Part shown: positions 30,300 through 41,809 of the stretch, piece by piece
How positions within the stretch are numbered: position 1 is the stretch's first letter
Layout of the letters: each line of letters opens with the position of its first letter
Source: Ursus arctos
Taxonomy: Eukaryota > Chordata > Mammalia > Carnivora > Ursidae
Direction of reading: 5' to 3'
DNA: 64,000 nt
Assembly (NCBI RefSeq): GCF_023065955.2
Contig: NW_026623100.1
Coordinates: 14,237,001 to 14,301,000 of the forward strand
Translations under genes and position numbers: made by a program
Notes under the pieces: generated by a model
The model's input: only the letters and a program-made list of their open reading frames with translations
Told to the model about the DNA's origin: nothing
Database searches by the model: none

Positions 30300-31445
30300 C
30301 CTCCTTGAAGCGTTGGAAACGTGTTCCAGCTCTTGCTCTCAAAATTGTCCTCCCTTTTCTTTTTGGCTCATCTCCTGCTTCCCCTGCTGTTCCCTCATGT
30401 CTGTGTCATCAACGCCTCTCAGTGTGAGGGGTCCTCAGACCTGCCTTTCTCCTGTTTTGGTCCATCTCTTCCTCTACTGTCCCCTGGATGTTGTCTCATG
30501 AAAGTCACCACCAGAAACTCCAATTCCACATATCCAGTCAGAACTGGTGCCTTCCTCTCTCCCTCCCCGCAGAACACTTCTCCCTCAGGGTTCCCTGTCT
30601 CTCTCCTAGTCATAAGCATCTTCCCAGGCACCTCGAAAATAGCAAACGACTTACTGGTGCTTCCCTTCTACCCACACATAGGATTGGTTGTCCCTGACCT
30701 CAGCAGGGTCCCCAGCATCCATCCCTTCTCTCTGGGAACACAGCCTGTGCTCGCCAGCCCTCTTCCTCTCGGACCTGGCTTATTGAGATAGCCTTTGGTC
30801 TGCCTACCTGTCTTCCCTCCTCAGCCTGCTCCTTGATGGCTCTTTATGGCTCGTAGGGCCTATTACAAATACAGAGATGGGGTCACATCACCTCTCCCTT
30901 CATTACCCCATCCTCAAGGCTGCAACTCCTTTAAGGGATGACTGTGGTTTGCAAAATACAGCATGGCTTCTGTAGTCTCCTGATCATGGATGGCTCTCAG
31001 GATGGCCCACCTTAACTTCAGTTCTATTTCCCACCACACTTCCCACCCCCACAAACACATGCGAGCATGTGTGTGCACACACAGACGCTTGCACATGCAC
31101 ACACACACACAAGCCCTTATCGTACCCACCTGCCGTTTGGGACCACTCATTCTCGTCTGTGGTTCCTTTCACACTCATGCTGGTTCCTTACCTTGGAACA
31201 TCAACCTCCCCTCTTGAAATCCTACTCAACTTTTAAGACTTGTCTCTTCCATGAAGTGTTCCTCCTTGCACAGCTCACGGTCCCCCTCTGAAGTCATGTA
31301 GAACTCTGTTTGTCTCCATTAGAACCCTTACTTCATCCTTGAGAGGGCAGATCGTGTCTTCCTTATGCCTGTACCCTGAAAGACACAGCGACATGACCGC
31401 TCACACTGAGAACTTCTTACTTGCTGAGTGTGTGCATGAGTGAAC
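30300..31445 (+). repeat. Long L2 LINE copy, sense
   Basis: Pyrimidine-rich text carries L2 ORF2-end and 3' UTR landmarks in order. The clearest are CCAGCTCTTGCTCTC, AAACTCCAATTCCACATATCC, GGGTCACATCACCTCTCCC, CTTTTAAGACTTGTCTCTTCC, CTTGAGAGGGCAGATCGTGTC and GCTGAGTGTGTGCATGAGTGA at the end. A degenerate CA tract (31060-31112) lies within it. The 156-codon plus frame at 30321-30791 is read from this repeat and is not a gene. Confidence 0.6.
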
Positions 31446-32685
31446 ATGGAACGCATTCCACTGCCGTCCGGGAGTAGTATGTATAAGCACTTTGGGGGTA
31501 GGCTGAGTGGTAGATGACAGGGCTCTCACAATATTTATATCTTAGCTTCATCAGGGTCCCAGCTCAGACTCAGCTGAGGCTCCTGTGAGTAGCCCTCCAG
31601 CTTCCTTCCCCCACCGTCCTTCCATTCTTCCATCTGGGAAATGGGCCTCTCCTCCGCCCCTTTACCCTGGATAAGATTAAGCCTCTGCCTCTTCCGTAAG
31701 TCTACCAGAACTTTTTACCTCCTCACAGGGACACTGCGAAGGTGTCATCTGGCTATGACAATGGTCCCCCTACATCTTTGCTCTCTCCTCCTACCAAGAG
31801 TTGCCCTTCTGCCAGCCAGATACTACTTAACTCTAAGGCTCCTTCTTCCCCTCCTCAGGAGAGGCTTTGCTCTGCCCATCATCTGCACCATGGTGGGGAG
31901 CTAAATCTCTACATCTCCTTGCCAAGGACTCCTGCAGGCAAGCCTCTGACGAAATGAAGAGTTCGTCCCTCCCCTACCACAGGCAATTAGACCTATGAAA
32001 GGGGGAGCTCTGAGAAGCTGAGATCTTTCCTCCTGCTCCTGAGAGCCCACAAGCGGCTGCCTCCTCCATCTTCTACTGCAGTAAATTCAGGGAGGCCGGA
32101 CCACACAGAAGCCCTTCCCCTAAACCCTGTCCTAGCACACAGCAAGAGAAGGCTGTCCTAGGGCAGGACAACTTGTAATTCTGGCCTGCCCTGACGGGTG
32201 AGTCAGCATTCATGTGGGGAGCCCCTGGCTCCTTTCCCCAGCCTGGAGGGAAAATGCTGAGTCGCACACCTTGTGGGGAGCCACTGAGCCAGAGACCCCA
32301 TTGCTCTCTATCTCCCTGTAACCCAGACGGCTTGTGGGCTCTGTCCACCCTTCTTGGCCTCTGATGAAGGGGCCCAGCAGGCTCCAGAATAGGCACACCT
32401 TGGAAAGCCATCCCACTAGTGGTCAGATGGCCTTCCAGGGAAGGGACAAGGCCAAAGGTTGTGCAACCCTCACTGCCCATACCTGTGTGGGCCGGAGCAC
32501 CGGCTGCAGGCTTCCTCCCTGGGCAGCGGGCAGCAGGCGGAAGTGGAGCCAGCAAAGGCCACAACCCATCATCCAGGTCTGCGTTCAGGAATCTTCTTCC
32601 AAGTGCTGCCTTTGCCATGGCTGGAAGTGGTTCGCACAGACCGAGGCCAGATATGTAATAGCCGTCCTCTATTCTCTATGAGAAG
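31446..32685. other. Single-copy DNA, nothing recognised
   Basis: A 181-codon minus frame (32073-32618) has overlapping plus frames and no recognised domain. No repeat is assigned with confidence. Confidence 0.35.
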
Positions 32686-33460
32686 ATTTATTCAAAAATA
32701 AATTTAGCTAAGGGGGAAAAGTTAAACAAAAAAAATAGGAAAACAGAGGGACAGATTTTCTTGTTGACTGGCTGCCAGGGATTGAAAGGTTGAGGCAGCC
32801 AGTCCCTTCGGAGGGGACAGCTGCAGCATTTCACGGTGTAAAGTCAGCGAATTTCCACCGGCTTGCCTGCCAGAGACCACAAAATGGTTTCAAACAACGG
32901 CTCGCTTCATGATATTTGTGTGTGTGTGTGAGTGTGTGTGAGTGTGTGTGGGTGCGTACGTGTGTGTGTGTGTGTGTGTGTGTTTGAGAAAAAGGCAAGA
33001 GGAGGGGGTAGGTGAAGGGGGAGCTAAAAAGTGTCCTCTCGGCCGGCCGAGTGGGCAAGGGGCGCGGCGAGCAGATTAATGAAAACGTTTCACTGGCATG
33101 AGGGGCTTGATTGCCCCGCTGCAAAATTGCTTGCAGATTCAAAAACAGCATGTTTCATTTCAAACTCATTCTCTTGCCACACATTAGCACTTGTCAATGT
33201 AACCATTAAGCACAGGCAGCGCAGAAATTTAATTACAAAACCATTTATTTTATTGAAAGAAAAATAAACCCAAGCTACCTCAAATGCATTAGGTAGGTTC
33301 AAAACATGTTCAGCTGATAACACCCAAGGGTAGGGAGGCTGCTGCAGGAATAAATGCGTCTTTCATGTGCGGTGGGGACTCGATATTAGAAACAGCTGCC
33401 CATAGGTCGCTCTTTATTTAAGTTCAATTATGAATTAAAAAACAACGGATTTAATGAAGG
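32686..33460. promoter_or_regulatory. Conserved-looking noncoding block, split by (GT)n
   Basis: Repeat-poor, AT-rich DNA bears many homeodomain-type cores: GCAGATTAATGAAAACG, GAAATTTAATTACAAAACC, CAATTATGAATTAAAA and CATTTATTTTATTG. It contains a GT microsatellite (32917-32984) and a perfect 14-bp GC palindrome (33038-33051). The composition resembles deeply conserved developmental enhancers. This has not been checked against other genomes. Confidence 0.4.
32917..32984. repeat. Interrupted (GT)n microsatellite
   Basis: Three GT runs are separated by GA and by GGTGCGTAC, the last run being pure. Confidence 0.95.
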
Positions 33461-35213
33461 GACTTTTTATATCTGAAGTTACTCGTCTGTGGTGTTCATT
33501 CTTCTCTCCCCATTTTTGCCTCCTCTTTTCAGCGTTTCAATTAAAAATGCTAAGTAGGCCCCCCGAACTTTTTACCGAGTGGGTCTCCCGCTCCCCACCC
33601 CCTTCCTCCCACTCCTACCTCAGGCTTGTCTTTTGTTCGCCTCATGGTGGGAGAACCAAGGTCTGTGGTATTAAAGGAAGTCACAAAAATGTGCTAAACA
33701 CATCAAAAAGTCTCCAGTCTGTGTCTTATTTATGCCTTCTTCCCTGTCCCCCGTGTGCATCTTCCGTACTCTGGAAAGCAGGCGGCGCAAGGCTCTCTGG
33801 TGAAATAGTAGGTTTGGGTCAAGCAGTGGGCTGATGTCATGCTGGAGCCGGCCTCCCCTTAGCACTGCGGAGCTGCCAATAACGCGTCTGGTTTACTATT
33901 CTGCTGGAGAGGGAAAAGAAAGAGTTATAACCTTAGTGGTTTGGACTGATTTGTCAATTTAAAGTGCTTTTTCCCCCCTGTCTGAGATATCAACCCACAA
34001 TTTCTTACAGACATCTCCTCATGTAGTCCACACAGAGGAGGAATCTGGAAAGCACAGATTTTTTTTTTTTAAATTTCCCTAGCGAGCATACGAATCTCTA
34101 AAGTTTCAGGGAGGCTTATTTGTCTGGTTGGAAGTGGGGAGCAGGAGGCAGATAGGCTCGGAGGGGGGTTGTTCTACTGAAAATTCCATTTTAGCTCTTG
34201 TAACGAAGTTTATGCACAGTAGCGCAACCTTGTGACGTTGTCACAGTGATGATTTTGCCTGTGTGAGACCAAACGAGGATGTCCCAGCATGTTTCACAAA
34301 GGCCTCTAGACTTCTGTTGTCTCTGGAGGGACCTCGGCCGATGCTCTGGGGGGAAGGGGGCATGCATGTCGTTGTCCAACGGCTCTGAGACCTGCCAGGA
34401 GGGGAGCCTGAGCAGCCGTGCTGTCCAGGTGGCTTGGAAATTGTATCTGCTCCCTGGCCCGGAGGACCACCTCTGCCTCTGACCCAGACGCCCCTCTCTG
34501 TTCTTGACTCATGTTCTCTGTGCCAAAGACCCAGGGAGCCTGAGGCAGGACAAACACATTCAGTAATGGAGAAACTTACCACACCAGGTGCAAACCTTTC
34601 CTACAGAGTTTAGATATTAGTTGTTTGGGGAGGAGGAAGGAGGGCAGAAGGAAACAGAATGAGCATGTTGGAGGTGAGGGGGTTGGTGTTTGCATCCTAC
34701 TTTAATACTCTAAGAGAACTGGTGTCTACACCGAGCCCCGTAGGCCAAGGAAGCCTCAGGGTAGAGTGGGCCTCCATCCTGTTATCACAAGTGCACGCAA
34801 CAGAGAAAACAGCAAAAGACCACAGACATTCTCTGAGGAGGTCAAGAAGGTGATGCTCTGCTCTGACCCAGCCAAGGAGAGCCACTCTCATTCCATGACT
34901 CTGCACAAGAAAGAACAAGGGGGCATGGGGATGGTGGGAGGAGGGTTCCAGACAGGCTAATGGCACCGTTACTGAAATAAATTCCACTTGTGGTGTGTGC
35001 TGCAGACTTTTAAAACATCACCTCTCACTCAATAAAAGCACACGTCAACATCATGTCCTTCTGCAATGTCTCTCCCTGTCCAGTGCTTGGGATGGATAAA
35101 GGTGCTCCTTCCGGCTTCTAGCACTTAGGTGTTTATTTTCTAAGTATGTGATGCTTTCAGGCAGGAGAGTTTCCAAAATGTATCCTAGGTTTAGAAACCA
35201 TAATGGTTTTTCA
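33461..35213. other. Single-copy DNA, nothing recognised
   Basis: AT-rich single-copy sequence up to about 34250, more GC-rich after. Overlapping short open frames only. Confidence 0.35.
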
Positions 35214-35214
35214 G

Positions 35215-35345
35215 ATAAAGCAACTCATATGAATCATAGAACACTACATCAAAAACTAAGGATGTACTGTATGGTGACTAACATAACATAATAAAAAATT
35301 ATTATTAAAATAAAAAGAATAAAAAAAATAAAATAAAGCAACTCA
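35215..35345 (+). mobile_element. Very short L1 insertion with 13-bp TSD
   Basis: Only about 105 bases of L1 3' end are present (35228-35332: GAATCATAGAACACTACATC, ATGTACTGTATGGTGACTAA, then an A-rich tail). Perfect 13-bp duplications ATAAAGCAACTCA flank it at 35215-35227 and 35333-35345. It is an extremely 5'-truncated insertion of the carnivore L1 type, the same 3' end seen at 43330-43432. Confidence 0.9.
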
Positions 35346-35850
35346 ATGGAATATTCAAGAATTCTCTTATTCTTGCCATCTTCTGGAATAAGATGTCAAA
35401 CCCCAGGGAACAGGATAGGTTTCCTCTCCCAGGAGTTGGGTTGGAGAAGCTGATGGAACAAGAAAACTCTTCAAAATCATCCTGTGTCTTAGAAGCACGA
35501 CCTGCAGGAGGTGAAATGAGCTTGCATCTGCAGTAGTCTTCTGCAGAGTGTAGAAGTCCCAGCAGTGAGGGGTGCCTCCCAGAGTGTGCCCAGAGAACAA
35601 GAGAGCTCCACACCTTACCCAAAGCATCATTTTCACAGGCAAAGCTACTCCTTCCCCCCAAGGAGCTATAGAACCCACAGCAAGATCCCGAGGGGCCCTC
35701 CTTTCAGGTAGGCTAGTGGCAACCGGGACTGCCCCTTTCAAATAAGGTTTTCTTGCTCCTCTTCTGATCCTTCACACTCCATTCACAACCCCCCCCCCAT
35801 GATACAGAGTTGATAATATGACCTTCAACATTCAGTTATAGCTATTTACC
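35346..35850. other. Single-copy DNA, nothing recognised
   Basis: No feature is supported. Confidence 0.4.
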
Positions 35851-36062
35851 CACACATATTTTTTTTTAAGATTTTATTTATTCATTTAAGACAGAGAGAG
35901 ACAGAGAGCACAAGCAGGGGGAGAGGGAGAGGGAGAAGCAGACTCCTTGCTGAGCCGGGAGCCCAACTCAGGGCTCGATCCCAGGACCCGGGGATCATGA
36001 GCCGAGCCAAAGGCAGACGCTTAACCATCGGAGCCACCCAGGCGTCCCCACACATATTTTTT
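35851..36062 (-). mobile_element. CAN SINE inserted at the edge of an L2
   Basis: A minus-strand SINE at about 35867-36048 has tail AAGATTTTATTTATTCATTT and head GCCACCCAGGCGTCCCC. CACACATATTTTTT occurs on both sides (35851-35864 and 36049-36062) as a target-site duplication that merges with the T-rich tail. Confidence 0.92.
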
Positions 36063-36198
36063 GAGTATCTACTACATGCTGGGCACTATACTAGGTGCTG
36101 GGGATTTAATGAGCAACAAGACAGCCAAGATCCTTGCCTTTGTGTCTATACCTCCCTCCAGTGGGGGAGGTAGATATTAATCAGGTGAACAAATAGGT
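36060..36198 (-). repeat. L2 3'-end fragment
   Basis: TTGAGTATCTACTACATGCTGGGCACTATACTAGG (36061-36095), GGTGCTGGGGATTTAATGAG and CCTCCAGTGGGGGAGGTAG follow the reverse complement of the L2 3' end. Confidence 0.75.
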
Positions 36199-36825
36199 TA
36201 AAAGACCGCAAATAGTTATTTGTGCTTTGGATGAAATAAATTGGGCCTCGTGACAGGTTTTAATGGGGGGGGGGGACTTGACAGAGGGAAGGTCTTTCTG
36301 AGACGTCACACTGGATCTAATAGCTAAGAGGAAGCCAGCCACATGGGGAGCTGGGGGGAACGTGACAACAGTGACTGAGGTCACACAGGCAGCACAAAGC
36401 CCTGATGCCTCTAAGAGCTTGGCCTGAGTAGGGCCAGCCAGAAGGCCATAGTGACCAAATGTGATACGTGAAGGTAGGGAGGCTAGGCATGAGGCCATGG
36501 GAAGTGGTGTGGGCTCAGCGTTTTAAGTGCAGTGGAAGCCAGTGAGTGGCTTTAAGCAATGAATTAACCTGTTCTCATTTGTATTTTTAAAAGAAGATTG
36601 GCTGCAAGTGTGGAAAACGGGTTGGAAGTGAGCAAATGGAATAACAGGGAGATTTGTTGGTAGGGCACCATGGGCTAGTGAGAGAAAATGGAGGCTGGAG
36701 CAGAATGATGGCCACGGGTATCCTTCCTCTTTGGCCTAATGGAGATTGATTCGGCTTCTCTACCAGTCTGAGGACAGAGAGGTTGTTTCAGTCTTCCTAG
36801 AGGAAAGGAGGAGTCCCACTCTTCC
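36199..36825. other. Single-copy DNA, nothing recognised
   Basis: A run of about 10 G lies near 36266. Nothing else is supported. Confidence 0.4.
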
Positions 36826-36829
36826 CTCC

Positions 36830-37230
36830 CAGTACATTCACGTGAGGCACAAGCTGCTCCTCAGGTTGGGCTTCAAACAGCCCCACACAGACTACTTTCC
36901 TGCCCCTCCTTGGAGACACGACACCCAATTCCCTCCTTCCCCCTCCTGCCAAACTGCGACAGCCCTTTCCCAGAACCCTTCTGCCTAGGATGTTCTTTGA
37001 GCTCTGACAAAGCCTGACTGCTCCTGCTAAAATGCCTAACGAAATGCCTACCCTCTGAAGGCCTTTCCTGACTCCTTGGGGCTGTGGCAGCCATCTGCAC
37101 CTCCGTGCTCCCATGGTACTTTGTGCACATCTGGATTTTAGCATCTCACAACACTGTGTTGTAAACTCTTTGCTCGGTGTCTGTCTCCTCACCAGATCCC
37201 TAGCTCCTACTCAGGTTCGGAAATTAGCAC
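36830..37230 (+). repeat. L2 copy, sense
   Basis: CTTTCCCAGAACCCTTCTGCC, AAGGCCTTTCCTGACTCC, CCCATGGTACTTTGTGCA, AACACTGTGTTGTAAACTC and GTGTCTGTCTCC match the L2 region from the ORF2 end to the 3' UTR. Confidence 0.6.
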
Positions 37231-37389
37231 AAAATCTCCATTTTCTAGAGACAGCTGTCAACACAGGACAGGTTTTGAACTTCATTGTATATGAAATCAT
37301 GGTATTACATATTTAATATTAATAAATCTCAGTATTGTGGACTTCCGTTGTACTTTAAAACCTGAGTTTTCTGTTGTACTTCAGTATGA

Positions 37390-38715
37390 CATTAATGGGA
37401 GTTTCAGAAAGAGAGGGGAGAGACGATGGGGCAGAAAATAATTTGAGAAAATATTGGCTAAAAAATCCCCAAATTTGTTGAAAGATCCAAAGCATAGGGA
37501 ATTCCAAACAGGATAATTATGAATAAAATTGCATCTAGGCGTATCGTAATTAAAGTGCCGCCAACGAAAAATAATGTGGAAATCTTGCAAGAAGGCAAGG
37601 AAAAATAATACATTGCATAAAAGGGAACAGTGCTTCGAATGGCTATGGACTCAACGTTGGTAGCGGTGGTTTGAGTGGCAAATGGACTTACACTTAAAAA
37701 CCTTACTTCAATGTTTTTCCATTTTACGTAAAGACATTCAGCACTAACTCTAAGTATACTGTAAAGATCTAAGGATTTTTTTTTTGTAATCCCTAGATTG
37801 ACCATCAAAGAAACAATGCCAAGTGATACAGCTAAAAATCTGCTAAGTTAAAACAAAATTCAAAAATATAGTCAAACAATCCAAGAGAAGGCAGGGAAAC
37901 AAGAATTAAGAACAGAGCAGAGTGGACAACAGAAAAGAAATAATAAAATAATCACATTAAGTGTTAATGAACTAAATACTTCAATCAAAAGGCAGAGTTT
38001 ACCAGAATAGATCTTTCGAAAAAGCAAGACCCAACCACATGCTGACTAGAAGAGATGAACTTTCACACCCATGTTCATTGCAACACTACTCACAATAACC
38101 AAGATATGGAAACAACTTGCATGCCCTTCAGTAGATAAATGAATAAAGAAAACGTGGCATAGACAGACAATGGGATATTATTCTGTCATAGAAAGGAAGG
38201 AAATTCTGCCATTTGCTGCAACATGGACGAATCTGGAGGGCATCATGATAAGTGAAATAAGCCAGACAGAGGAAGACAAATACTGTATGGTATCACTTAC
38301 ATATGGACTCTAAAAAGTCAATACATTTTTAAAAAGAGAGAAACTTTAAGTATAATGTAATGGCTCAGTTAATAAGGAAGACATTAGGATTATTAATGTG
38401 TACATAACTAAGAACAGAGCCTCAAGATACACAAAGCAAAAATGACAGATGAAAAAAAGAAATAGAAAAATTCACGGTTATAGTAGGATTATTTTAACAC
38501 CCTTCCTGCAACTGATAGAACCACTGGACAAAAAATTCAGTAAAGTCACAAAGGCTCTAATAAAATTAAAAAATATTATTATAAAAAAATACTTAAAAAA
38601 AAAACAAAAAAACCCAAAAACCCAATCCCTAAAAGTGAAAAAAAAAAAGATAAATTGGATTTCATCCAAATTAAGCAGGAAATAAAGTATCACTTTATTA
38701 ATGGCTAGAAAGTTG
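37390..38715 (+). repeat. Old L1M: ORF1 end to ORF2 start, sense, interrupted
   Basis: GAGTTTCAGAAAGAGAGGGG, TGTTGAAAGATCCAAAGCA and ATCTTGCAAGAAGGCAAGG match the ORF1 3' part. TGTAATCCCTAGATTGACCAT begins the inter-ORF region. AATCAAAAGGCAGAGTTTACC and AAGCAAGACCCAACCACATGC are early ORF2. The text resumes after an inner insertion with GAACAGAGCCTCAAGATACAC, CACGGTTATAGTAGGA and GACAAAAAATTCAGTAAAG. Stops and frameshifts abound, so it is inactive. Confidence 0.7.
38051..38347 (+). mobile_element. L1 3'-end nested in the older L1
   Basis: The inner sequence 38064-38334 reads CCATGTTCATTGCAACACTAC, CACAATAACCAAGATATGG, CTGCAACATGGACGAATCTGG and AAGTGAAATAAGCCAGACAG, all typical of an L1 ORF2 3' end. 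It ends at TTTTTAAAAA. The flanks AGAGATGAACTTT (38051-38063) and AGAGAGAAACTTT (38335-38347) agree at 11 of 13 positions and are a likely decayed target-site duplication. The outer L1 reads continuously across them. Confidence 0.75.
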
Positions 38716-39436
38716 AGGCTTGCACCAGGTTTCAACGCTAGCAAATGGGAGAACCTGGAAATGAACTCATGGCAATCTGACTCCTGAATCTACATTGTTA
38801 TGCACAGGATTCTAAAACGACTCCCTTCACGAGACCCGCAGCAGGGAGCGTAGACTTCAACAGTACGGCTGTGCCTCCGGGCTAATAGGCCAGGACAGCA
38901 CCCCACAACCTCCCAACCCCCCACTCTAGACCTGGGGAAGCCTGAGTGCTTGAGCTTCAGCGGCACTGAATGAGCTTTCAACAAACCCGGCAATGCCTCA
39001 TCGCAAAAGAAAAATGTTATGATGGAGGTTAGAACCGGGCTGTCTTCCCTGAAGATTTGCTAGCTGGATCTTAATTACTTGTTATTGCTGAAAATAAGGG
39101 CCATTCACGTGACTGGTGTCACCCCAGAGCTGTGCCAACTTCTTCGGTTAGGCATGACCCCCCCTCTCAGAGGCTTGTACAGGGAGGGGTGGGCAGGGAG
39201 GGGTTGAAATCCCACAGTGAGTGTGAGCCCTTACTCGCCGGACTCACCCCTGCCTCTTCCTTTCCCGCAGGGCCTAACTCAGGACTAGGCACACAGCGGA
39301 TTTCAACAAACGCCCATTGCTTGAGAGACGGTTTGTAGATGCCATTGTCACATTAGAGATTTATTTGTAGTTCTGAGGTCCAGACTTAGACCATTAAGTG
39401 ATTTTCTCTGTGTTCTGCAGAAGAGCGCGTACAATT
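38716..39436. other. Single-copy DNA, nothing recognised
   Basis: No feature is supported. Confidence 0.4.
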
Positions 39437-39775
39437 CTCTTTACAATTCCGACTGGAATTCAGTAGATCTGGGGTGGGGGCCAAGATTCTGCATTTCTTT
39501 TCTTTCTTTCTTTTTTTTTTTTAAGATTTTATTTATTTATGAGAGAGAGTGTGCGCACGAGTGGAGAGAGAGGCAGAGGCAGAGGGAGAAGCAGACTCCC
39601 TGCTGAACAGGGAGCCCAAGCTGGGGCTCGATCCCAGGACCCCAGGATCATGACCTGAGAGAAAAGCAAATAGTTAATCAATTGAGCTATCCAGGCGCCC
39701 CAAGATTCTGCATTTCTAATAAACTTCCAAGTGATACTGATGCTGTCCATGTCCATGCTAGTCCCCCCGGCAACT
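39437..39775. mobile_element. MER5-type hAT element split by a SINE
   Basis: Left part: AATTCAGTAGATCTGGGGTG then AAGATTCTGCATTTCT. Right part: AATAAACTTCCAAGTGATACTG and ATGCTGTCCATG. Joined, they match the MER5 core (CAGTAGGTCTGGGGTGG, GAGAATTTGCATTTCTAACA, GTTCCCAGGTGATGCTGATG). No coding capacity. Confidence 0.7.
39481..39717 (-). mobile_element. CAN SINE with perfect 18-bp TSD
   Basis: The SINE at about 39499-39699 runs from a CTTT/T-rich tail and AAGATTTTATTTATTTATGAG to the head ATCCAGGCGCCC. CCAAGATTCTGCATTTCT occurs at 39481-39498 and again at 39700-39717. It interrupts the MER5 element, giving a clear relative age. Confidence 0.96.
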
Positions 39776-41805
39776 AGCAAGGCCAGAGAACATGAACTCC
39801 AGAAGCAGTTTCTCTCTTCCCTTTCAACCAGGAGGGGTCAACATGAACAATGCCTTAAGATCATTTCCTCCCTGAGAAGAAAATCTTGACTCACTCATTG
39901 CAAGTCTCTTTGTGTATTCATTTATTTTAAAAAAAGATAGACTGAGAATACACAGTGTTTGTAGAACAGCTACCAGGCCAGCGGGAGAGCCGGGGCGGGC
40001 TCATAGTACAGTACCCTTCAAACTCATTTGGGCACATACGTTTAGAGGTCATGTCAGCTTTGCCTGGCGAAGGGGGAGAAGCAGCCCAATCACCCTCTGT
40101 CCTCCTGATGAGTTTAGCTCTGGTTCAAACCTGCAAACCCCTTAGAAAAAAAGTAGCAGCTATATATTGAATGCCCCTGAATGTTTCTCCCAGCCCATTT
40201 TCCTTCTTCCCATGAGACGGATCAAAGTATAGACAGCTTGCCCTCAGGCTCTCTCTCTGAGAAGAATCCAGTTAATATAAGTATCCTTCCTTCTTATTTA
40301 TAATAAATAGGCATCCTCAGGAAAGGTCCTGGCCAATCCATTTTCTAATTGGTGCTTGTTTTTCATGCCACCCGTATTTTATACTCAACCCGGTGCTGAG
40401 AGAACATAGTCTCTCCCTTCAGTCGGCTTCCCATCCTCTTAAAGAAAGAAGGCTCCCAGCTAAGTACTAAGAGCATGCGGCAGCTGAGTTCTGGGTCATG
40501 GTGTCCCTGATCTGTCTGTGGGGTGGGGAGGGACCAGTCATGGTGGCCTTGGCAGAGCCTGTGGAAGGCTGCGTGGAAAAGGCTGGGCCGGGCTAGACGG
40601 ACAGGAACAGAATGTGAATCCAGGGAGCAGGAGCCAAGGCCAGGGAGGAAAGCTTGCAGTCTGGACACACGCACACATGACCGCGCCTGCTGGTGGGCAG
40701 CCTCCAGATCCTCTGGGTGTTCCGAGCCTCTCTGGCTGCACACTCCTCTTACCAGCACCCAACCAAAAGTTCCACAAACATCCCCATCCTGAATTCAGCC
40801 AGGTTGGGATATTTCACTCGACCACAGAGAAGAGCCAGAGGCTTTGACCTGAATGCATGAAATGAAGGTGGAAAAACAATGTTTGAATTTTAATTCAGAG
40901 AAAAGAAGTGACCAGCAATGATCTGGAAATTCTTCATCAGGCATTCATTTAGGACAGCAGCTGAAGCGACTCAGTGGACTGGGAAAGTGTGAGCGACCTT
41001 CTCTCACACCGTGATTCGGATCCCACTGTTCCCGGGACAAGCAGGGCTGGTGACTTGGCATGGCTATCTAGGGTCTTTAAAAATCGGGTCTGCCTCCATG
41101 ATCTGATGCTACAGCCGAGCCCCGGGCCTCTTCCTCAAACACACCACGGTAACATCGATTCCAGTGCATTCTTGCCATTCTTCTGCCTCGAGGCAGGCTT
41201 CAGGTCAGAGCAGTTGCAAGATTGGATTTGTTTGTGATGTGTTTGTAGAATCAAGTATTTTAACAGTTTGGCAGAAGGAGGGAAAGATGAAACCGAGAGG
41301 GCTGGAGCACGTATGCCCAATGGGCTGCTCTTCGCAGGAGCAGAGAACTATCAGGTAGTGGGGCAGAGGGAGGCGAGGGTCCCTTATGGTCAGCTCCCTG
41401 CTCCGGGTGGCCGCCCAAAACCTTGAGGCAGTAAGATCCCTTTGGAAGGGCAGCTGTGCAACGAGAAAGGCCCTGGGTGTTTACAGCGACCGCAGAGGGC
41501 CAGGGCACAGCATAGACAAGCTCCCCTCGGGGGGACCAGAGATCCCAGGCAGCGGTCGCCTGGGGCTTCTGCTCAAGAGGGCTTTGAGCAGCTTGGCTGT
41601 CCCAGCATTCAGATTTGGGGGAGGAGAGACAATGACAAGACCTCGATTGCATCAACCTCCCATAAGTCCCATTGCGCATGGGTGATATTACAAAACCCTT
41701 GACTAGGTAGGTGTCAAGGTTGAACCTGGCCGCAACCTATCTGCTCCACCTCACCGCTCCCCTGCACCCGCCAGGTGCCCCAGCGAGGCCAGTGCCCTTG
41801 AGTCC
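39776..41805. other. Single-copy DNA, nothing recognised
   Basis: Overlapping frames of 79-139 codons (40363-41702) have no recognisable domain. No repeat is assigned. Confidence 0.35.
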
Positions 41806-41809
41806 TTCA

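Noticed and set aside
30321..30791. 156-codon plus-strand frame
   Set aside because: It lies inside an L2 copy and is pyrimidine-biased, so it is repeat-derived.
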